NCBI RefSeq assembly: GCF_001598255.1 | Contig: NZ_BCYP01000038.1 | Location: 1-64,000 of the forward strand | DNA length: 64,000 bases | Direction of reading: 5' to 3' | DNA from: Mitsuaria chitosanitabida ATCC BAA-476 = NBRC 102408 | GTDB lineage: Bacteria; Pseudomonadota; Gammaproteobacteria; Burkholderiales; Burkholderiaceae_C | Shown here: piece after piece, positions 27,526 through 38,848 of the stretch | Position numbering within the stretch: position 1 is the first letter of the stretch | Layout of the letters: each line of letters begins with the position of its first letter | Made by a program: the position numbers and the translations under genes | The notes under the pieces: model-generated | Told to the model about the DNA's origin: nothing | Databases searched by the model: none | Seen by the model: only the letters and a program-made list of their open reading frames with translations

Positions 27526-28035
27526 ATGAAGCTGCCTCGCTGGTCCGGACTCCTCCTGCTGGTCGCCGCCATCGGTGCGGGCGCCGGTCTCGCCTACGAA
27601 GGGCTCAAGCCCGAGGCCGCCCCGAGCATCGACTACGTGCTGCTCGACGGCACGCACAAGAGTTCGACCCAGGCCTGGACCGGCAAGGTGATGCTGGTCA
27701 ACTTCTGGGCGACCTCCTGCACCACCTGCGTCAAGGAGATGCCCAACGTCATCTCCACGTACAACAAGTACAAGGACAAGGGCTTCGACACGCTGGCCAT
27801 CGCGATGAGCTACGACCCGCCCGCGTACGTCGCCAACTACGCCGAGACCCGCGCCCTCCCCTTCGGTGTCGCCATGGACAGCACCGGCGAGATGGCCAAG
27901 CGCTTCGGCAAGGTCCAGCTGACCCCGACGACCTTCCTGATCAACAAGCGCGGCGAGATCGTCAAGCGCTTCGTCGGCGAGCCCGACTTCGCCGCGCTGC
28001 ACGGCACGATCGAGAAGCTGCTCGCGGAGAGCTGA
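27526..28035 (+). CDS. TlpA/ResA-like membrane-anchored thiol-disulfide protein
   Basis: A 169-residue protein with an uncleaved N-terminal membrane helix (about 7-24) and a periplasmic thioredoxin fold: VNFWATSCTTC with redox pair C65/C68, then LTPTTFLINKRGEIV holding the cis-Pro. The active site CTTC with Ser before it differs from the common WCxPC. Family members reduce apocytochrome c or other periplasmic disulfides. Monocistronic, followed by a terminator. Confidence 0.9.
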   Translation: MKLPRWSGLLLLVAAIGAGAGLAYEGLKPEAAPSIDYVLLDGTHKSSTQAWTGKVMLVNFWATSCTTCVKEMPNVISTYNKYKDKGFDTLAIAMSYDPPAYVANYAETRALPFGVAMDSTGEMAKRFGKVQLTPTTFLINKRGEIVKRFVGEPDFAALHGTIEKLLAES

Positions 28036-28069
28036 CTTCCGGCACCCAGCCGATTCCACCCCTCGCACG

Positions 28070-28093
28070 ATGCCGCTCACGAGCGGCATTTTT
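28070..28093 (+). terminator. Terminator of the thioredoxin-like gene
   Basis: atgccgc-tcacga-gcggcat then five T, 35 bases after the stop. The remaining stretch to 28367 has no gene I can support and should carry the promoter of the efflux operon. Confidence 0.85.
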
Positions 28094-28367
28094 CATGGTC
28101 GCCCGTCGCGATTCCGCGGGTTACTCCCCCCGCTTTGCGATTCTTTTCGCCGCCGACACCACCCTGCTGTCGCCGGATACTACGGTGTCGACATGCCCAG
28201 CCGACCGCGCGCCCTGACGGTGACGCGGCGAGCCGGTGGCCCGTCTGCCGAGCAGTACCACGCAGTCCTCGATCTCCGCACTCGCGAGCGCATCGCCCGG
28301 CCTTCCGGCGGCGACGCCTTCGCGGCGTCCGACCCGGCCCTTCACCGGGGCCTCATCGCCAGTCCGA

Positions 28368-30047
28368 ATGAACACGAACAAGATCCTGCCCCGTCCGCCG
28401 GTGTCCGGCGCCGCTGCCGCGTCCAGCATGTCCACCGAAGCGCGCTCGCGCCGACAGGCACGCTCGAATCGACAGCACGGTCGCGCGACGCCCTGGATCC
28501 TGGCGATCGTCGTGCTGGCCGCGGCGGCCGGCGGCTGGTGGTGGTTCAAGGGACGCGCCGATGCCGGCGCCGCGGGCGGCCCCGCGCGCGCGGCCAGCGG
28601 CGCCGGTGGACAAGCCGGTCCCGGCGGCGCAGGCGGCCGCGGCCCCGGCGGCGGACGCTTCGCGGCCAATCGCGTGCAGCCGGTCTCGGTGCTGCCGGCG
28701 CGGCTGCAGGACATCCGCCACACGGCCTCGGCCATCGGCACGATCACCGCCTCCAACACCGCCGTCGTGCGCGCGCAGGTCAGCGGCGTGCTGCAGCAGA
28801 TCCACTTCACCGAAGGCCAGCAGGTCAAGGCCGGCCAGACGCTGGCCCAGATCGACCCGCGCGCCTTCCTGGCCACGCTGGGGCAGGCCGAGGGCCAGCT
28901 CGCCCGCGACAAGGCCACGCTGGACAACGCCCGCATCGACCTGGCCCGCTACAAGGACCTGCTCGCCAAGGACGCGATCGCGCGCCAGCAGGTCGACACG
29001 CAGCAGGCCACGGTCCATCAGCTCGAGGGCACGGTCAAGGCCGACCAGGCCACCGTCGACAGCGCCCGTCTGCAGGTGACCTACACCAAGGTGCTGGCGC
29101 CCATCAGCGGCCGCGTCGGCCTGAAGCAGGCGGACATCGGCAACGTGGTCCAGACCGGCGACACCAACGGCATCGTCAGCATCACGCAGACCCGCCCGAT
29201 CGCGCTGACCTTCGCCGTCCCGTCGGCGCTGCTGCCGCAGATCACGGAAGGCCTCAAGGGCTCGACCGCGATGGTCGTCGAGGCCTGGAGCCGCGACGGC
29301 AAGACCCGCCTGGCCACCGGCAAGCTGGCCACCGCCGACAACGCCATCGACCTGGCGACCGACACCATCAAGCTCAAGGCGCTGTTCCCCAACCAGGACG
29401 ACGCGCTCTATCCCAACCAATCGGTCAGCGTGAAGCTGCAGCTCACCACCGAGCAGAACCGCCTGGCCGTGCCGGCCGCGGCGGTGCTGCGCGGCTCGCA
29501 GGGCTTCTACGTCTACGTCGTGAATCCGGACAACAGCGTGAACACGCGTGTCGTGCAGACCGGCGCGGTCGATGGCGACTGGATGGCCGTCGACGGCAAG
29601 ATCGAGCCGGGCGAACGCGTCGTCATCGACGGCGTCGACCGTCTGCGCGAAGGCGCCAAGGTCGAGGTCATCGCCAACGATCCCAAGCAGCGCGCCGGCG
29701 CCAACGCGGCGCCGCGTCGCGGTCGCGGCGCGAGCGCGCCCGGCGGCGGCGCCAGCGGTGCCTGGGGCGCGGGCCGCGCCGCCTCGGGCGCTTCGTCCCC
29801 GGGCGGCCAGGGCCGCGGCGGGAAGACCGGCGACTCCGGCAATCCGGGCGACGCCGCCGAGCGCGCGCCGACCGCGGCCGCGCGCAACGACGCGCTGCAA
29901 TCGGGCGGCGAGCGTCCGGCCTGGCTGGACCGTCTGCCGCCGGACGTGCAGGAGAAGGTCATGAAGATGAGCCCGGCCGAGCGCGAGGCCTGGATCGCCG
30001 AACGCCGCGCCGAGCGCGCCAAGCGCCAGGCCTCGGGCGGCAACTGA
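28368..30047 (+). CDS. mdtA: RND efflux periplasmic adaptor (MdtA-type)
   Basis: A 559-residue membrane-fusion protein that links the inner-membrane pump to the outer-membrane channel. An N-terminal membrane anchor (about 43-60, ILAIVVLAAAAGGWWWF) is followed by a Gly/Ala-rich linker, barrel-sandwich halves (SAIGTITASNTAVVRAQVSG and VLAPISGRVGLKQADIGN), an alpha hairpin between them, and a beta-barrel domain. The Gly/Ser/Ala/Arg-rich C-terminal tail of about 130 residues is long for the family. Start uncertain: ATG 28368 or ATG 28428 (MSTEARS). First gene of a four-gene operon with two RND subunits and an outer-membrane factor. Confidence 0.92.
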   Translation: MNTNKILPRPPVSGAAAASSMSTEARSRRQARSNRQHGRATPWILAIVVLAAAAGGWWWFKGRADAGAAGGPARAASGAGGQAGPGGAGGRGPGGGRFAANRVQPVSVLPARLQDIRHTASAIGTITASNTAVVRAQVSGVLQQIHFTEGQQVKAGQTLAQIDPRAFLATLGQAEGQLARDKATLDNARIDLARYKDLLAKDAIARQQVDTQQATVHQLEGTVKADQATVDSARLQVTYTKVLAPISGRVGLKQADIGNVVQTGDTNGIVSITQTRPIALTFAVPSALLPQITEGLKGSTAMVVEAWSRDGKTRLATGKLATADNAIDLATDTIKLKALFPNQDDALYPNQSVSVKLQLTTEQNRLAVPAAAVLRGSQGFYVYVVNPDNSVNTRVVQTGAVDGDWMAVDGKIEPGERVVIDGVDRLREGAKVEVIANDPKQRAGANAAPRRGRGASAPGGGASGAWGAGRAASGASSPGGQGRGGKTGDSGNPGDAAERAPTAAARNDALQSGGERPAWLDRLPPDVQEKVMKMSPAEREAWIAERRAERAKRQASGGN

Positions 30048-30068
30048 TCGTCGAGCGGGTCCACGTCC

Positions 30069-33000
30069 ATGAATCCCTCACGTCCCTTCATCGAGCGGCC
30101 GGTCGCGACCTCGCTGCTGATGCTGGCCATCCTGCTGGCCGGCCTGCTCGCTTACCGGCTGCTGCCGCTGTCGGCGCTGCCCGAGGTCGACTACCCGACC
30201 ATCCAGGTGACCACGCTGTATCCGGGCGCGAGCCCCGATGTCATCTCCACCACCGTCACCGCGCCGCTGGAGCGCCAGTTCGGCCAGATGCCGGGCCTGG
30301 GCCAGATGACCTCGTCGAGCTCCGGCGGGGCCTCGGTGATCACGCTGCGCTTCTCGCTGGGCCTGTCGCTGGACGTGGCCGAACAGGAAGTCCAGGCGGC
30401 CATCAACGCCGGCAGCAACCTGCTGCCCAGCGACCTGCCCATGCCACCGGTCTACAGCAAGGTCAACCCGGCCGACGCGCCGGTGCTGACCATCGCGGTG
30501 ACCTCGCCCTCGCTGCCGGTGATCAAGGTCCATGACCTGGTCGAGAACCGCCTCGCGCCCAAGCTGTCGCAGGTGGACGGGGTCGGTCTGGTCAGCATCG
30601 CCGGGGGCCGCAGGCCCGCCGTGCGCATCCAGGCGAATCCGCGCGCGCTCGCCGCGCTGGGCCTGTCGCTGGACGACGTGCGCAGCGCCATCGCGGCGGC
30701 CAACGTGAATCAGGCCAAGGGCAGCTTCGACGGCTCGCAGCGCGCGTCCACCATCGACGCCAACGACCAGTTGCGCTCCGCCGCCGAGTACCAGAACCTG
30801 ATCATTGCCTGGAAGAACGGCAACCCGCTGCGGCTGAGCGACGTCGCCGAGATCGTCGACGACGCCGAGAACCTGCGGCTCGCGGCCTGGGCCGACACCA
30901 CGCCCGGCGTGATCCTGAACGTGCAGCGCCAGCCCGGCGCCAACGTGATCCAGACGGTCGACCGCGTGAAGGCGCTGCTGCCCAAGCTGCAAGGGACGCT
31001 GCCGGCCTCGGTCGACGTGCAGGTCCTGGCCGATCGCACCACCACCATCCGCGCCTCGGTCGACGACACCGAGATCGAGCTGCTGCTGGCCATCGTGCTG
31101 GTGGTCGCGGTGATCTTCCTGTTCCTGCGCTCGGGCAGCGCCACGCTGATTCCCAGCGTCGCGGTGCCGCTGTCGCTGGTGGGCACCTTCGGCGTGATGT
31201 ACCTGGCCGGGTTCTCGATCAACAACCTGACGCTGATGGCGCTGACCATCTCGACCGGCTTCGTCGTCGACGACGCGATCGTGATGATCGAGAACATCGC
31301 CCGCTACGTCGAGGAAGGCGACTCGCCGATGGAGGCCGCCTTCAAGGGCTCCAAGCAGATCGGCTTCACCATCATCTCGCTGACGGTCTCGCTGATCGCG
31401 GTGCTGATCCCGCTGCTGTTCATGGGCGACGTGGTGGGCCGGCTCTTCCATGAATTCGCGATCACGCTGGCGGTGTCCATCCTGATCTCGGCCTTCGTCT
31501 CGCTGACGCTGACGCCGATGATGAGCGCCCGCCTGCTCAAGCCCGAGACCGAGCAGAAGCACTCGCGGCTCGGCAGCTGGTTCGGCGACAAGTTCGAGGC
31601 CATGATCCAGGCCTACGGCCGCGGCCTCGATTGGGTGCTGGACCGCCCGGTGCTGACGCTGCTGGGCTTCGCCGCGACGCTGGCGCTGACGGCGCTGCTC
31701 TACGTGATCGTGCCCAAGGGCTTCTTCCCGGTGCAGGACACGGGCTTGCTGCAGGTCATCACCGAGGCCACGCAGAGCACCTCCTTCGACGCCATGAGCG
31801 AGCGCCAGCAGAAGCTGGCCGCGGTCTTCCTCGAAGACCCGGACGTGGACCACATCGCGTCCTTCATCGGCGTGGACGGGGCGAACGCCTCGCTCAACAC
31901 CGGGCGCATGCAGATCACGCTCAAGCCCTTCGCGCAGCGGCACGCGTCGGCGACCGAGATCATCGCGCGCCTGAACGAGGCCAACCGCAAGGTCGCCGGC
32001 ATCACCGCCTACATGCAGCCGGTGCAGGACCTGACCATCGAGGACCGCGTCTCCAAGACGCAGTACCAGTTCCTGCTGAGCTCGCCCGATTCCGGCGACC
32101 TGCAGAAGGCCAACGACGCGCTGCTGGAGCGGCTCAAGCAGCTGCCGCAGCTGGCCGACGTCGCCAGCGATCTGCAGAACCAGGGCCTGCAGGCCTGGGT
32201 GCAGATCGACCGCGAGGCGGCCGGCCGTCTGGGCGTGACCGTCGCGGCCATCGACACCGCGCTGTACAACGCCTTCGGCCAGCGCCTGATCTCGACCATC
32301 TACACCCAGTCCAGCCAGTACCGCGTGGTGCTGGAGGCGGCGCCCGAATTCCGCAACGGGCCGCGCGCGCTGGACGGCCTGTACGTGCCCGGCAGCACGG
32401 CGACGACCAACGCCGCCGGCAACACGGTGAACACGACGGTGCAGGTGCCGCTGAGCTCGGTCGCGCGCATCGTCGAGCGCCCGACCGCGCTGGCGATCAA
32501 CCACGTGGCGCAGTTCCCCGCCGCGACCATCTCCTTCAACCTGCCGCCCGGCGTGGCGCTGGGCGACGCGGTCAAGGCGATCAAGACGGAGCAGGCCAAT
32601 CTCGATCTGCCCATCAGCGTCGAGACCAGCTTCCAGGGCGCGGCGGAGGCCTTCAGCAACTCGCTGTCGAGCACGCTCTTCCTGATCCTGGCGGCGGTGG
32701 TCACGATGTACATCGTGCTGGGCGTGCTCTACGAGAGCTACATCCATCCGGTGACCATCCTGTCCACGCTGCCCTCGGCGGGCGTGGGCGCGCTGCTGGC
32801 GCTGCTGCTGGGCGGGCTGGACCTGGGGATCATCGCGATCATCGGCATCGTGCTGCTGATCGGCATCGTCAAGAAGAACGCGATCATGATGATCGACTTC
32901 GCGCTTGAGGCCGAACGCGAGCAGGGCCTGGAGCCCCGCGCCGCGATCCACCAGGCCTCGCTGCTGCGCTTCCGCCCCATCCTGATGACGACCATGGCCG

Positions 33001-33275
33001 CGCTGCTGGGCGCCCTGCCGCTGATGCTGGGCACCGGCGTCGGCCATGAGCTGCGCCATCCGCTGGGCGTGACCATGGTCGGCGGCCTGATCGTGAGCCA
33101 GCTGCTGACGCTGTTCACCACGCCGGTGATCTACCTGGGCTTCGCGCGCCTGTCGCTGCGCTGGAAGGCGCATCGCGCGCGCAAGCAGACCGAGCGCGAC
33201 GCGCACGAACACCGCGGCCCCGATGCGCCGCAGGTCGCCGATCCGTCGGGCGCCGCGCCCGGGGAGTCGTCATGA
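30069..33275 (+). CDS. mdtB: RND multidrug efflux permease, MdtB-type
   Basis: A 1068-residue proton-driven inner-membrane pump with twelve helices and two large periplasmic loops. Signatures include [19 protein letters not shown] at the start, the proton-relay pair [14 protein letters not shown] in TM4, [20 protein letters not shown], and [21 protein letters not shown] in TM10. It starts 21 bases after mdtA. MdtB and MdtC normally assemble as a heterotrimer. The next gene overlaps by four bases (ATGA). Confidence 0.95.
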   Translation: MNPSRPFIERPVATSLLMLAILLAGLLAYRLLPLSALPEVDYPTIQVTTLYPGASPDVISTTVTAPLERQFGQMPGLGQMTSSSSGGASVITLRFSLGLSLDVAEQEVQAAINAGSNLLPSDLPMPPVYSKVNPADAPVLTIAVTSPSLPVIKVHDLVENRLAPKLSQVDGVGLVSIAGGRRPAVRIQANPRALAALGLSLDDVRSAIAAANVNQAKGSFDGSQRASTIDANDQLRSAAEYQNLIIAWKNGNPLRLSDVAEIVDDAENLRLAAWADTTPGVILNVQRQPGANVIQTVDRVKALLPKLQGTLPASVDVQVLADRTTTIRASVDDTEIELLLAIVLVVAVIFLFLRSGSATLIPSVAVPLSLVGTFGVMYLAGFSINNLTLMALTISTGFVVDDAIVMIENIARYVEEGDSPMEAAFKGSKQIGFTIISLTVSLIAVLIPLLFMGDVVGRLFHEFAITLAVSILISAFVSLTLTPMMSARLLKPETEQKHSRLGSWFGDKFEAMIQAYGRGLDWVLDRPVLTLLGFAATLALTALLYVIVPKGFFPVQDTGLLQVITEATQSTSFDAMSERQQKLAAVFLEDPDVDHIASFIGVDGANASLNTGRMQITLKPFAQRHASATEIIARLNEANRKVAGITAYMQPVQDLTIEDRVSKTQYQFLLSSPDSGDLQKANDALLERLKQLPQLADVASDLQNQGLQAWVQIDREAAGRLGVTVAAIDTALYNAFGQRLISTIYTQSSQYRVVLEAAPEFRNGPRALDGLYVPGSTATTNAAGNTVNTTVQVPLSSVARIVERPTALAINHVAQFPAATISFNLPPGVALGDAVKAIKTEQANLDLPISVETSFQGAAEAFSNSLSSTLFLILAAVVTMYIVLGVLYESYIHPVTILSTLPSAGVGALLALLLGGLDLGIIAIIGIVLLIGIVKKNAIMMIDFALEAEREQGLEPRAAIHQASLLRFRPILMTTMAALLGALPLMLGTGVGHELRHPLGVTMVGGLIVSQLLTLFTTPVIYLGFARLSLRWKAHRARKQTERDAHEHRGPDAPQVADPSGAAPGESS

Positions 33276-36200
33276 ACATTTCGGCGCCGTTCATCGCCAG
33301 ACCCGTGGCGACGACGCTGATCACGATCGGCGTCGCCCTGGCCGGCTTGCTGGGCTATCACTTCCTGCCGATCGCGCCGCTGCCGCAGGTGGACTTCCCG
33401 ACCATCTCGGTGTCCGCCTCGCTGCCGGGCGCGAGCCCCGACACCATGGCCGCGACCGTGGCCACGCCGCTGGAGCGCGCGCTGGGCAGCATCGCCGGCG
33501 TGACCGAGATCACCTCGCGCTCCTCGCTGGGCTCGAGCAACGTGACGCTGCAGTTCGACCTGAGCCGCGACATCGACGGCGCGGCACGCGACGTGCAGGC
33601 GGCGATCAACGCCGCGCGCACGCTGCTGCCCTCCGGCCTGCCCAGCAATCCGACCTACCGCAAGGTCAACCCGTCCGACGCGCCGATCATGATCCTGGCG
33701 CTGACCTCGCAGACGCTGACGCGCGGCCAGATGTACGACACCGCGTCGACGGTGCTGGCGCAGCGCCTGGCGCAGGTCAGCGGCGTGGGTCAGGTCAACG
33801 TCGGCGGCGGCGCGCTGCCGGCGGTGCGGGTGGAGCTCAATCCGGACAAGCTGGCGGCCAACGGCATCTCGCTGGACCAGGTCCGGCAGGCCATCACCAA
33901 CACCAATGCGAATCGGCCCAAGGGCTCGGTCGAGGCCTCCGGCCGCTACTGGCAGATCGGCGCCAACGACCAGGCCCGCACCGCGGCCGAGTACGCGCCG
34001 GTGGTGCTGTCCTATCGCGACGGCGCGGCGCTGCGGCTGCGCGACGTGGCCGATGTCGTGGACTCGGTGCAGGACGTGCGCAACTACGGCGCGTCCAACG
34101 GCCAGCCGGCGATCCTGCTGTTCATCCAGAAGGAGCCCGGCGCCAACATCATCGAGACGGTGGCCCGCGTGCGCGAGCTGCTGCCGCGTCTGCAGGCCTC
34201 GATTCCCCCGGCCATCGAGCTCAAGGTCATCAGTGACCGCACGCCCACGATCCGCGCCTCGCTCGACGAGGTGCAGCGCGCGATGGCGATCGCGGTGGGA
34301 CTGGTGATCCTGGTCGTGCTGCTGTTCCTGCGCAGCTGGCGCGCGACGCTGCTGCCGGCGGTGGCGGTGCCGGTGTCGCTGGCCGGCACCTTCGGCGTGA
34401 TGTACCTGTGCGGCTACAGCCTGGACAACCTGTCGGCCATGGCGCTGACGGTGGCCACCGGTTTCGTCGTCGACGACGCGATCGTGGTGCTGGAGAACAT
34501 CACCCGCTACATCGAGCAAGGCCTCAAGCCGGTCGAGGCCGCGCTGCGCGGCGCGCGCGAGATCGGCTTCACGGTGATCTCGATCAGCCTGTCGCTGATC
34601 GCCGTCTTTATCCCCATCCTGCTGATGGGCGGCGTCGTGGGCCGCCTGTTCCGCGAGTTCGCGGTCGTGCTGTCCTCCGCCATCCTGGTGTCGATGATCG
34701 TGTCGCTGACGACGACGCCGATGATGGCCTCGCGCGTGCTCAAGGCGCGCAAGGAACCGGAGCCCGGCGCGACCCGCCGCAAGGGCTGGTTCGCGCGAGC
34801 GGCCGGTCGCTTCAATCGCGGGCTGGCGCGCGGCTATCGGCGCTCGCTGATGTGGACGCTGCGGCATCAGCCGGTGGCGCTGCTGTCGCTGGTGGCGGTG
34901 ATCGCGCTGAACGTGCATCTGTACGGGATCATTCCCAAGACCTTCTTCCCGCAGCAGGACACCGGCGTGCTGATCGGCGGCGTGCAGGCGGACCAGGGCA
35001 GCTCCTTCGAGATGATGCGCAAGCGGGTCGACCGCTTCATGGAGATCATCCTGTCGGATCCGGCGGTGGAGAACGTCAACGGCAACACCGGCGGCGGCCA
35101 GCGCAACGGCGCCAACTTCTACATCACGCTCAAGCCGCTGAAGGAGCGCAAGGTCTCGGCGGACCAGGTGGTGGCGCGGCTGCGGGACAAGATGTCGCAC
35201 GAGCCCGGCGCGAATCTGTTCATGGTGCCGGTGCAGGACATCCGCATCGGCGGGCGGCAGGCCAACGCGCAGTACCAGTACACGCTGCAGGCCGACGACC
35301 TCAACGTGCTGCGCGAATGGGAGCCGCGCGTGCGCAACGCCTTCTCCAACCTGAACGAGCTGACCGACGTCAACACGGACCAGCAGGACAAGGGCGTGCA
35401 GACCTCGCTGGTGATCGACCGCGAGGCCGCGGCGCGGCTGGGCGTGACGGTGAGCACCATCGACACGACGCTGAACAACGCCTTCGGTCAGCGCCAGGTC
35501 GGCGTGATCTACAACCCGCTGAACCAGTACCGCGTGGTGATGGAGCTGGCCTCGCCCTATCTGCAGGGACCGGAGACGCTGCGCAAGCTCTACGTGCTGA
35601 GCAGCTCGGGCGCGCAGGTGCCGCTGTCGGCCTTCAGCCGCTTCGAGACGACCAACACGCCGCTGTCGGTCAATCACCAGAGCGGCACGCCGGCCTCGAC
35701 CATCAGCTTCAACCTGCCCGAGGGCGTGTCGCTGTCGCAGGCCACGGACGCGATCAACAACGCGATGGCGGAGCTGGGCGTGCCGGTGTCGATGCGCGGG
35801 ACCTTCTCGGGCACGGCCAACGCGTTCCAGGACTCGCTGAAGTCGCAGCCGATGCTGATCCTGGCGGCGATCGTGGCGATCTACCTGGTGCTGGGCATGC
35901 TCTACGAGAGCCTGGTCCATCCGGTGACCATCCTGTCCACGCTGCCCTCGGCGGGCGTGGGGGCGCTGCTGGCGCTGATGATGTTCAACACGGAGTTCTC
36001 GATCATCGCGTTGATCGGCGTGATCCTGCTGATCGGCATCGTGAAGAAGAACGCGATCATGATGATCGACTTCGCCATCGCCCGACAGCGCACCACGGCG
36101 CACCTGACGGCGGGCGCGGCGATCTTCCGCGCGGCCAAGCTGCGACTGCGGCCCATCCTGATGACGACCTTCGCGGCCATCTTCGGCGCGGTGCCGCTGG

Positions 36201-36436
36201 CCATCGGCAGCGGCGACGGCGCGGAGCTGCGCCAGCCGCTGGGCATCGCCATCGTGGGCGGGCTGATCCTGAGCCAGCTGCTCACGCTGTACACGACGCC
36301 GGTGGTCTTCGTGATGATGGAGCGGCTGCGCCAGCGCGTGATGCGCCGCCGCGCGGCCAGGAAGGCCCGCCGGGCCGACCGCGCCGCGACCCCGATGAAT
36401 CCCGAGCCGCCCGCGGCTCCGACCCTGCAAGGCTGA
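33272..36436 (+). CDS. mdtC: RND multidrug efflux permease, MdtC-type
   Basis: A 1054-residue paralogue of the preceding permease with the same domain plan: [20 protein letters not shown] at the start, TM4 [14 protein letters not shown], and TM10 [20 protein letters not shown]. The ATG lies inside the end of mdtB, so synthesis of the two subunits is coupled. The two paralogues share long nearly identical stretches in TM10 ([18 protein letters not shown]), possibly through gene conversion. Confidence 0.95.
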   Translation: MNISAPFIARPVATTLITIGVALAGLLGYHFLPIAPLPQVDFPTISVSASLPGASPDTMAATVATPLERALGSIAGVTEITSRSSLGSSNVTLQFDLSRDIDGAARDVQAAINAARTLLPSGLPSNPTYRKVNPSDAPIMILALTSQTLTRGQMYDTASTVLAQRLAQVSGVGQVNVGGGALPAVRVELNPDKLAANGISLDQVRQAITNTNANRPKGSVEASGRYWQIGANDQARTAAEYAPVVLSYRDGAALRLRDVADVVDSVQDVRNYGASNGQPAILLFIQKEPGANIIETVARVRELLPRLQASIPPAIELKVISDRTPTIRASLDEVQRAMAIAVGLVILVVLLFLRSWRATLLPAVAVPVSLAGTFGVMYLCGYSLDNLSAMALTVATGFVVDDAIVVLENITRYIEQGLKPVEAALRGAREIGFTVISISLSLIAVFIPILLMGGVVGRLFREFAVVLSSAILVSMIVSLTTTPMMASRVLKARKEPEPGATRRKGWFARAAGRFNRGLARGYRRSLMWTLRHQPVALLSLVAVIALNVHLYGIIPKTFFPQQDTGVLIGGVQADQGSSFEMMRKRVDRFMEIILSDPAVENVNGNTGGGQRNGANFYITLKPLKERKVSADQVVARLRDKMSHEPGANLFMVPVQDIRIGGRQANAQYQYTLQADDLNVLREWEPRVRNAFSNLNELTDVNTDQQDKGVQTSLVIDREAAARLGVTVSTIDTTLNNAFGQRQVGVIYNPLNQYRVVMELASPYLQGPETLRKLYVLSSSGAQVPLSAFSRFETTNTPLSVNHQSGTPASTISFNLPEGVSLSQATDAINNAMAELGVPVSMRGTFSGTANAFQDSLKSQPMLILAAIVAIYLVLGMLYESLVHPVTILSTLPSAGVGALLALMMFNTEFSIIALIGVILLIGIVKKNAIMMIDFAIARQRTTAHLTAGAAIFRAAKLRLRPILMTTFAAIFGAVPLAIGSGDGAELRQPLGIAIVGGLILSQLLTLYTTPVVFVMMERLRQRVMRRRAARKARRADRAATPMNPEPPAAPTLQG

Positions 36437-36439
36437 AAC

Positions 36440-37987
36440 ATGCCGACCTCGATGCATTCGATGACCTCGACCCCCTCCCGCCGCTCGTCCCTCGCGGTGC
36501 GCGATGACCGCGACGGACGCGACCTGCCCGTGCCGCGCGACGCCGCGCCGCTTAGCCGCCTCGGACCGCGGCCCGGCCCTGTCACCCGCGTCGCCGCCGC
36601 GGCGCTGCTGATCGCGCTGATGAGCGGCTGCGCGGTGACGCGCGTCGACCCGCCGGCCCCGGTGGCCGCGCCGGCGCAGTTCAAGGAGGACGGACTCTGG
36701 AAGAAGGCGCAGCCCGGCACGGCCGAGGTCGTGCCCGAGCAGTGGTGGACGCTGTTCGACGATCCGGTGCTGAACGATCTCCAGCACAAGCTGGTGATCG
36801 GCAACGAGAACCTGAAGGCGGCCGTCGCGCAGGTGGCCGGCGCGCGCGCCGCGCTGGAGGCCAGCCGCTCGGCGCTGTTCCCGACGCTGTCGGCCGGACT
36901 CTCCGGCTCGCGCAGTGCGAGCCCGGACGGCAACGTCACCAACGGCGCCATCAATCGCGGACCGACCAACAGCGTGCAGGCCTCGTTGAACGCCAGCTGG
37001 GAAGCGGACCTGTGGGGCAAGCTGCGACTGGCCAGCGAGGGCGCGACCAGCACGCTGCAGGCGACCGCCGACGATCTGGCCGCCGCGCGGCTGAGCGCGC
37101 AGGCGACGCTGGCGCAGAGCTATTTCTCGCTGCGCACGGCCGAGGCGCAGGAGGCGCTCTACGAGCGCAGCGTGAAGTCCTATGAGCGCTTCCTCGACAT
37201 GACGCAGGCGCGCTATCAGAGCGGCGTCGCCGCGCGCAGCGACGTGCTGCAGGCGCAGACGCAGCTGCGCACGGCCCAGGCGCAGCTGCTGGAGACGCGC
37301 ACCACGCGCGGCCAGCTGGAGCACGCAATCGCGGTGCTGCTGGGATTGCCGCCGTCGGCGCTGGAGGTGTCCAGGAGCGCGACGCTGCCCAGGCCGCCGG
37401 AGGTGCCGACGCTGCTGCCCTCGCAGTTGCTGGAGCGCCGGCCCGACATCGCGGCCGCGCAGCGCCGCGTGGCGACGGCCTATTCGCAGATCGGCGTGGC
37501 GGACGCGGCCTACTTCCCGTCGCTGACGCTGTCGGCGAGCGGCGGCTATCGCAACAGCTCGCTGTCGAATCTGCTCACGGCGCCGAATCTGTTCTGGTCG
37601 CTGGGCCCGTCGCTGGCGCAAGCCATCTTCGATGGCGGCCAACGCAAGCTCGCGAGCGCGCAGGCGCGCACCAGCGCGGAGGTCGCGACCTCGACCTATC
37701 GCCAGACCGTGCTGACCGCGCTGCAGGAGGTCGAGGACAACCTCATCCTGGCCGACCACCTGCGCGAGGAAGCCAAGCTGCAGCAAGAGGCGGTCGAGTC
37801 GGCGCAACGCAACCTCGAGCTGGTCACCGACCAGTACCGCGCGGGCACCGTGTCCTTCCTCGAGGTCACCACCGCGCAGAACAGCGCGTTCACCGCGGAA
37901 GCCTCGCTGCTGTCGGTCCGCAACCGCCAACTGGCCGCGATCAACCTGCTGCTGAAGAACATCGCGGGACGGTGGTCGGCGGCTTGA
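36440..37987 (+). CDS. Outer-membrane efflux lipoprotein (TolC/NodT family)
   Basis: A 515-residue TolC-like channel with two repeated helical-hairpin halves; it closes the tripartite pump. A lipobox ALMSGC gives a lipidated Cys, but at residue 64 of the frame from ATG 36440, much later than normal. An in-frame GTG at 36530 (VPRDAAPL) would put the Cys near position 34 and is a plausible alternative start. The gene starts three bases after mdtC. Family features include EQWWTLFDDPVLNDL and VAAARAAL-type heptads. Confidence 0.9.
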   Translation: MPTSMHSMTSTPSRRSSLAVRDDRDGRDLPVPRDAAPLSRLGPRPGPVTRVAAAALLIALMSGCAVTRVDPPAPVAAPAQFKEDGLWKKAQPGTAEVVPEQWWTLFDDPVLNDLQHKLVIGNENLKAAVAQVAGARAALEASRSALFPTLSAGLSGSRSASPDGNVTNGAINRGPTNSVQASLNASWEADLWGKLRLASEGATSTLQATADDLAAARLSAQATLAQSYFSLRTAEAQEALYERSVKSYERFLDMTQARYQSGVAARSDVLQAQTQLRTAQAQLLETRTTRGQLEHAIAVLLGLPPSALEVSRSATLPRPPEVPTLLPSQLLERRPDIAAAQRRVATAYSQIGVADAAYFPSLTLSASGGYRNSSLSNLLTAPNLFWSLGPSLAQAIFDGGQRKLASAQARTSAEVATSTYRQTVLTALQEVEDNLILADHLREEAKLQQEAVESAQRNLELVTDQYRAGTVSFLEVTTAQNSAFTAEASLLSVRNRQLAAINLLLKNIAGRWSAA

Positions 37988-38018
37988 GCCCGCCTTGATC
38001 CACTCGTCGGACAGGCGC

Positions 38019-38636
38019 TCAGGCCGTGGTCGTCCGTCGACGAGCAGCGATCGCGGCGCCTAGGGCCATCAGGGACAGAGCCAGAGTGAACGGCTCGGGG
38101 ACGGTGAGCGCTTCGTTGTAGCTCAAGTTGTCGATGGCGAAATGGCGCCCCGATCCGTCCGTGTAGCCCGGATGAACGCCGGCATCGGCGATCGACTCGA
38201 AACGGATCTTGTCGACGCCGACCCAATCCAACAGGTAGTAATTCGAAGCCGTCGCGGACGGCATCAGTTGGGTCGAGTACAGCACCTGTCCCTGGTACGA
38301 ACCGATGATCGAGACGACCAGACCGTCCATCCAGGCCGCAGTCATGTAGAAACCGTTCAACGTGAACGCCAACGGTGAGAGGATCTGTGCCGTCGCTCCA
38401 CTGCGGTTGTAGGCGACCACATGCCCGCTCACCTGCCCGGCCCAATAGCCGGAGGGGATTCCCGTCGCGTTGGCCGCGCCGAAGTTGTTCCAGATCAGCC
38501 CCTGATAGTCGTCGGGCAAAGGCTCCCCGAAAATGCCGGGGTTTTGATCGTCGAAAGTGACGACCACCGCGTTCGCATGGCTTGCCGCAATCGCCAACAC
38601 CAATGCGCCCAAAAAGGCGCAAACCTTCCTACGCAT
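38019..38636 (-). CDS. PEP-CTERM-tailed secreted protein
   Basis: A 205-residue exported protein with signal peptide (MRRKVCAFLGALVLAIAASHANA) and a C-terminal sorting tail: VPEP (179-182), a hydrophobic helix and an RRR end. Exosortase is expected to remove such tails on the way to an exopolysaccharide-rich surface. The mature domain, with VVTFDDQNPG early and YNRSGATAQ in the middle, looks like the lectin-type beta-sandwich of many PEP-CTERM proteins. Base composition is visibly less GC-rich and codons less biased than in all neighbours, suggesting transfer or weak expression. No exosortase is in the window. Confidence 0.85.
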   Translation of the reverse strand: MRRKVCAFLGALVLAIAASHANAVVVTFDDQNPGIFGEPLPDDYQGLIWNNFGAANATGIPSGYWAGQVSGHVVAYNRSGATAQILSPLAFTLNGFYMTAAWMDGLVVSIIGSYQGQVLYSTQLMPSATASNYYLLDWVGVDKIRFESIADAGVHPGYTDGSGRHFAIDNLSYNEALTVPEPFTLALSLMALGAAIAARRRTTTA

Positions 38637-38804
38637 GGTCTTCTCCCTGTGATTACCTTGACAGCGAGCGCCGATGCTAGCGACGCGGTCAAACTCCGCA
38701 TCTCCCTAGGCTGAAGCGCGCCCCCGCGTCACGATTGCTAGTGACTGCCAGGGAGCGCGATGGGGCGGTCGTTCGAACGCCTGAGCCGGCTCGCACAAAT
38801 GCAA

Positions 38805-38824
38805 ACGGCCGCGTGAGCGGCCGT
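38805..38824 (-). terminator. Terminator of lipA
   Basis: On the minus strand acggccgc-tcac-gcggccgt is followed by ttgcattt. It sits 25 bases beyond the lipA stop. Confidence 0.6.
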
Positions 38825-38848
38825 TCTCTTCATTGCGCGCAGCGCCTG

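Noticed and set aside
33131..37930. A 1599-codon open frame on the minus strand opposite the RND genes and outer-membrane factor
   Set aside because: It is rich in Arg, Gln, His and Ala as typical for antisense shadow frames at very high GC, has no domain signature, and lies exactly over well-conserved genes.
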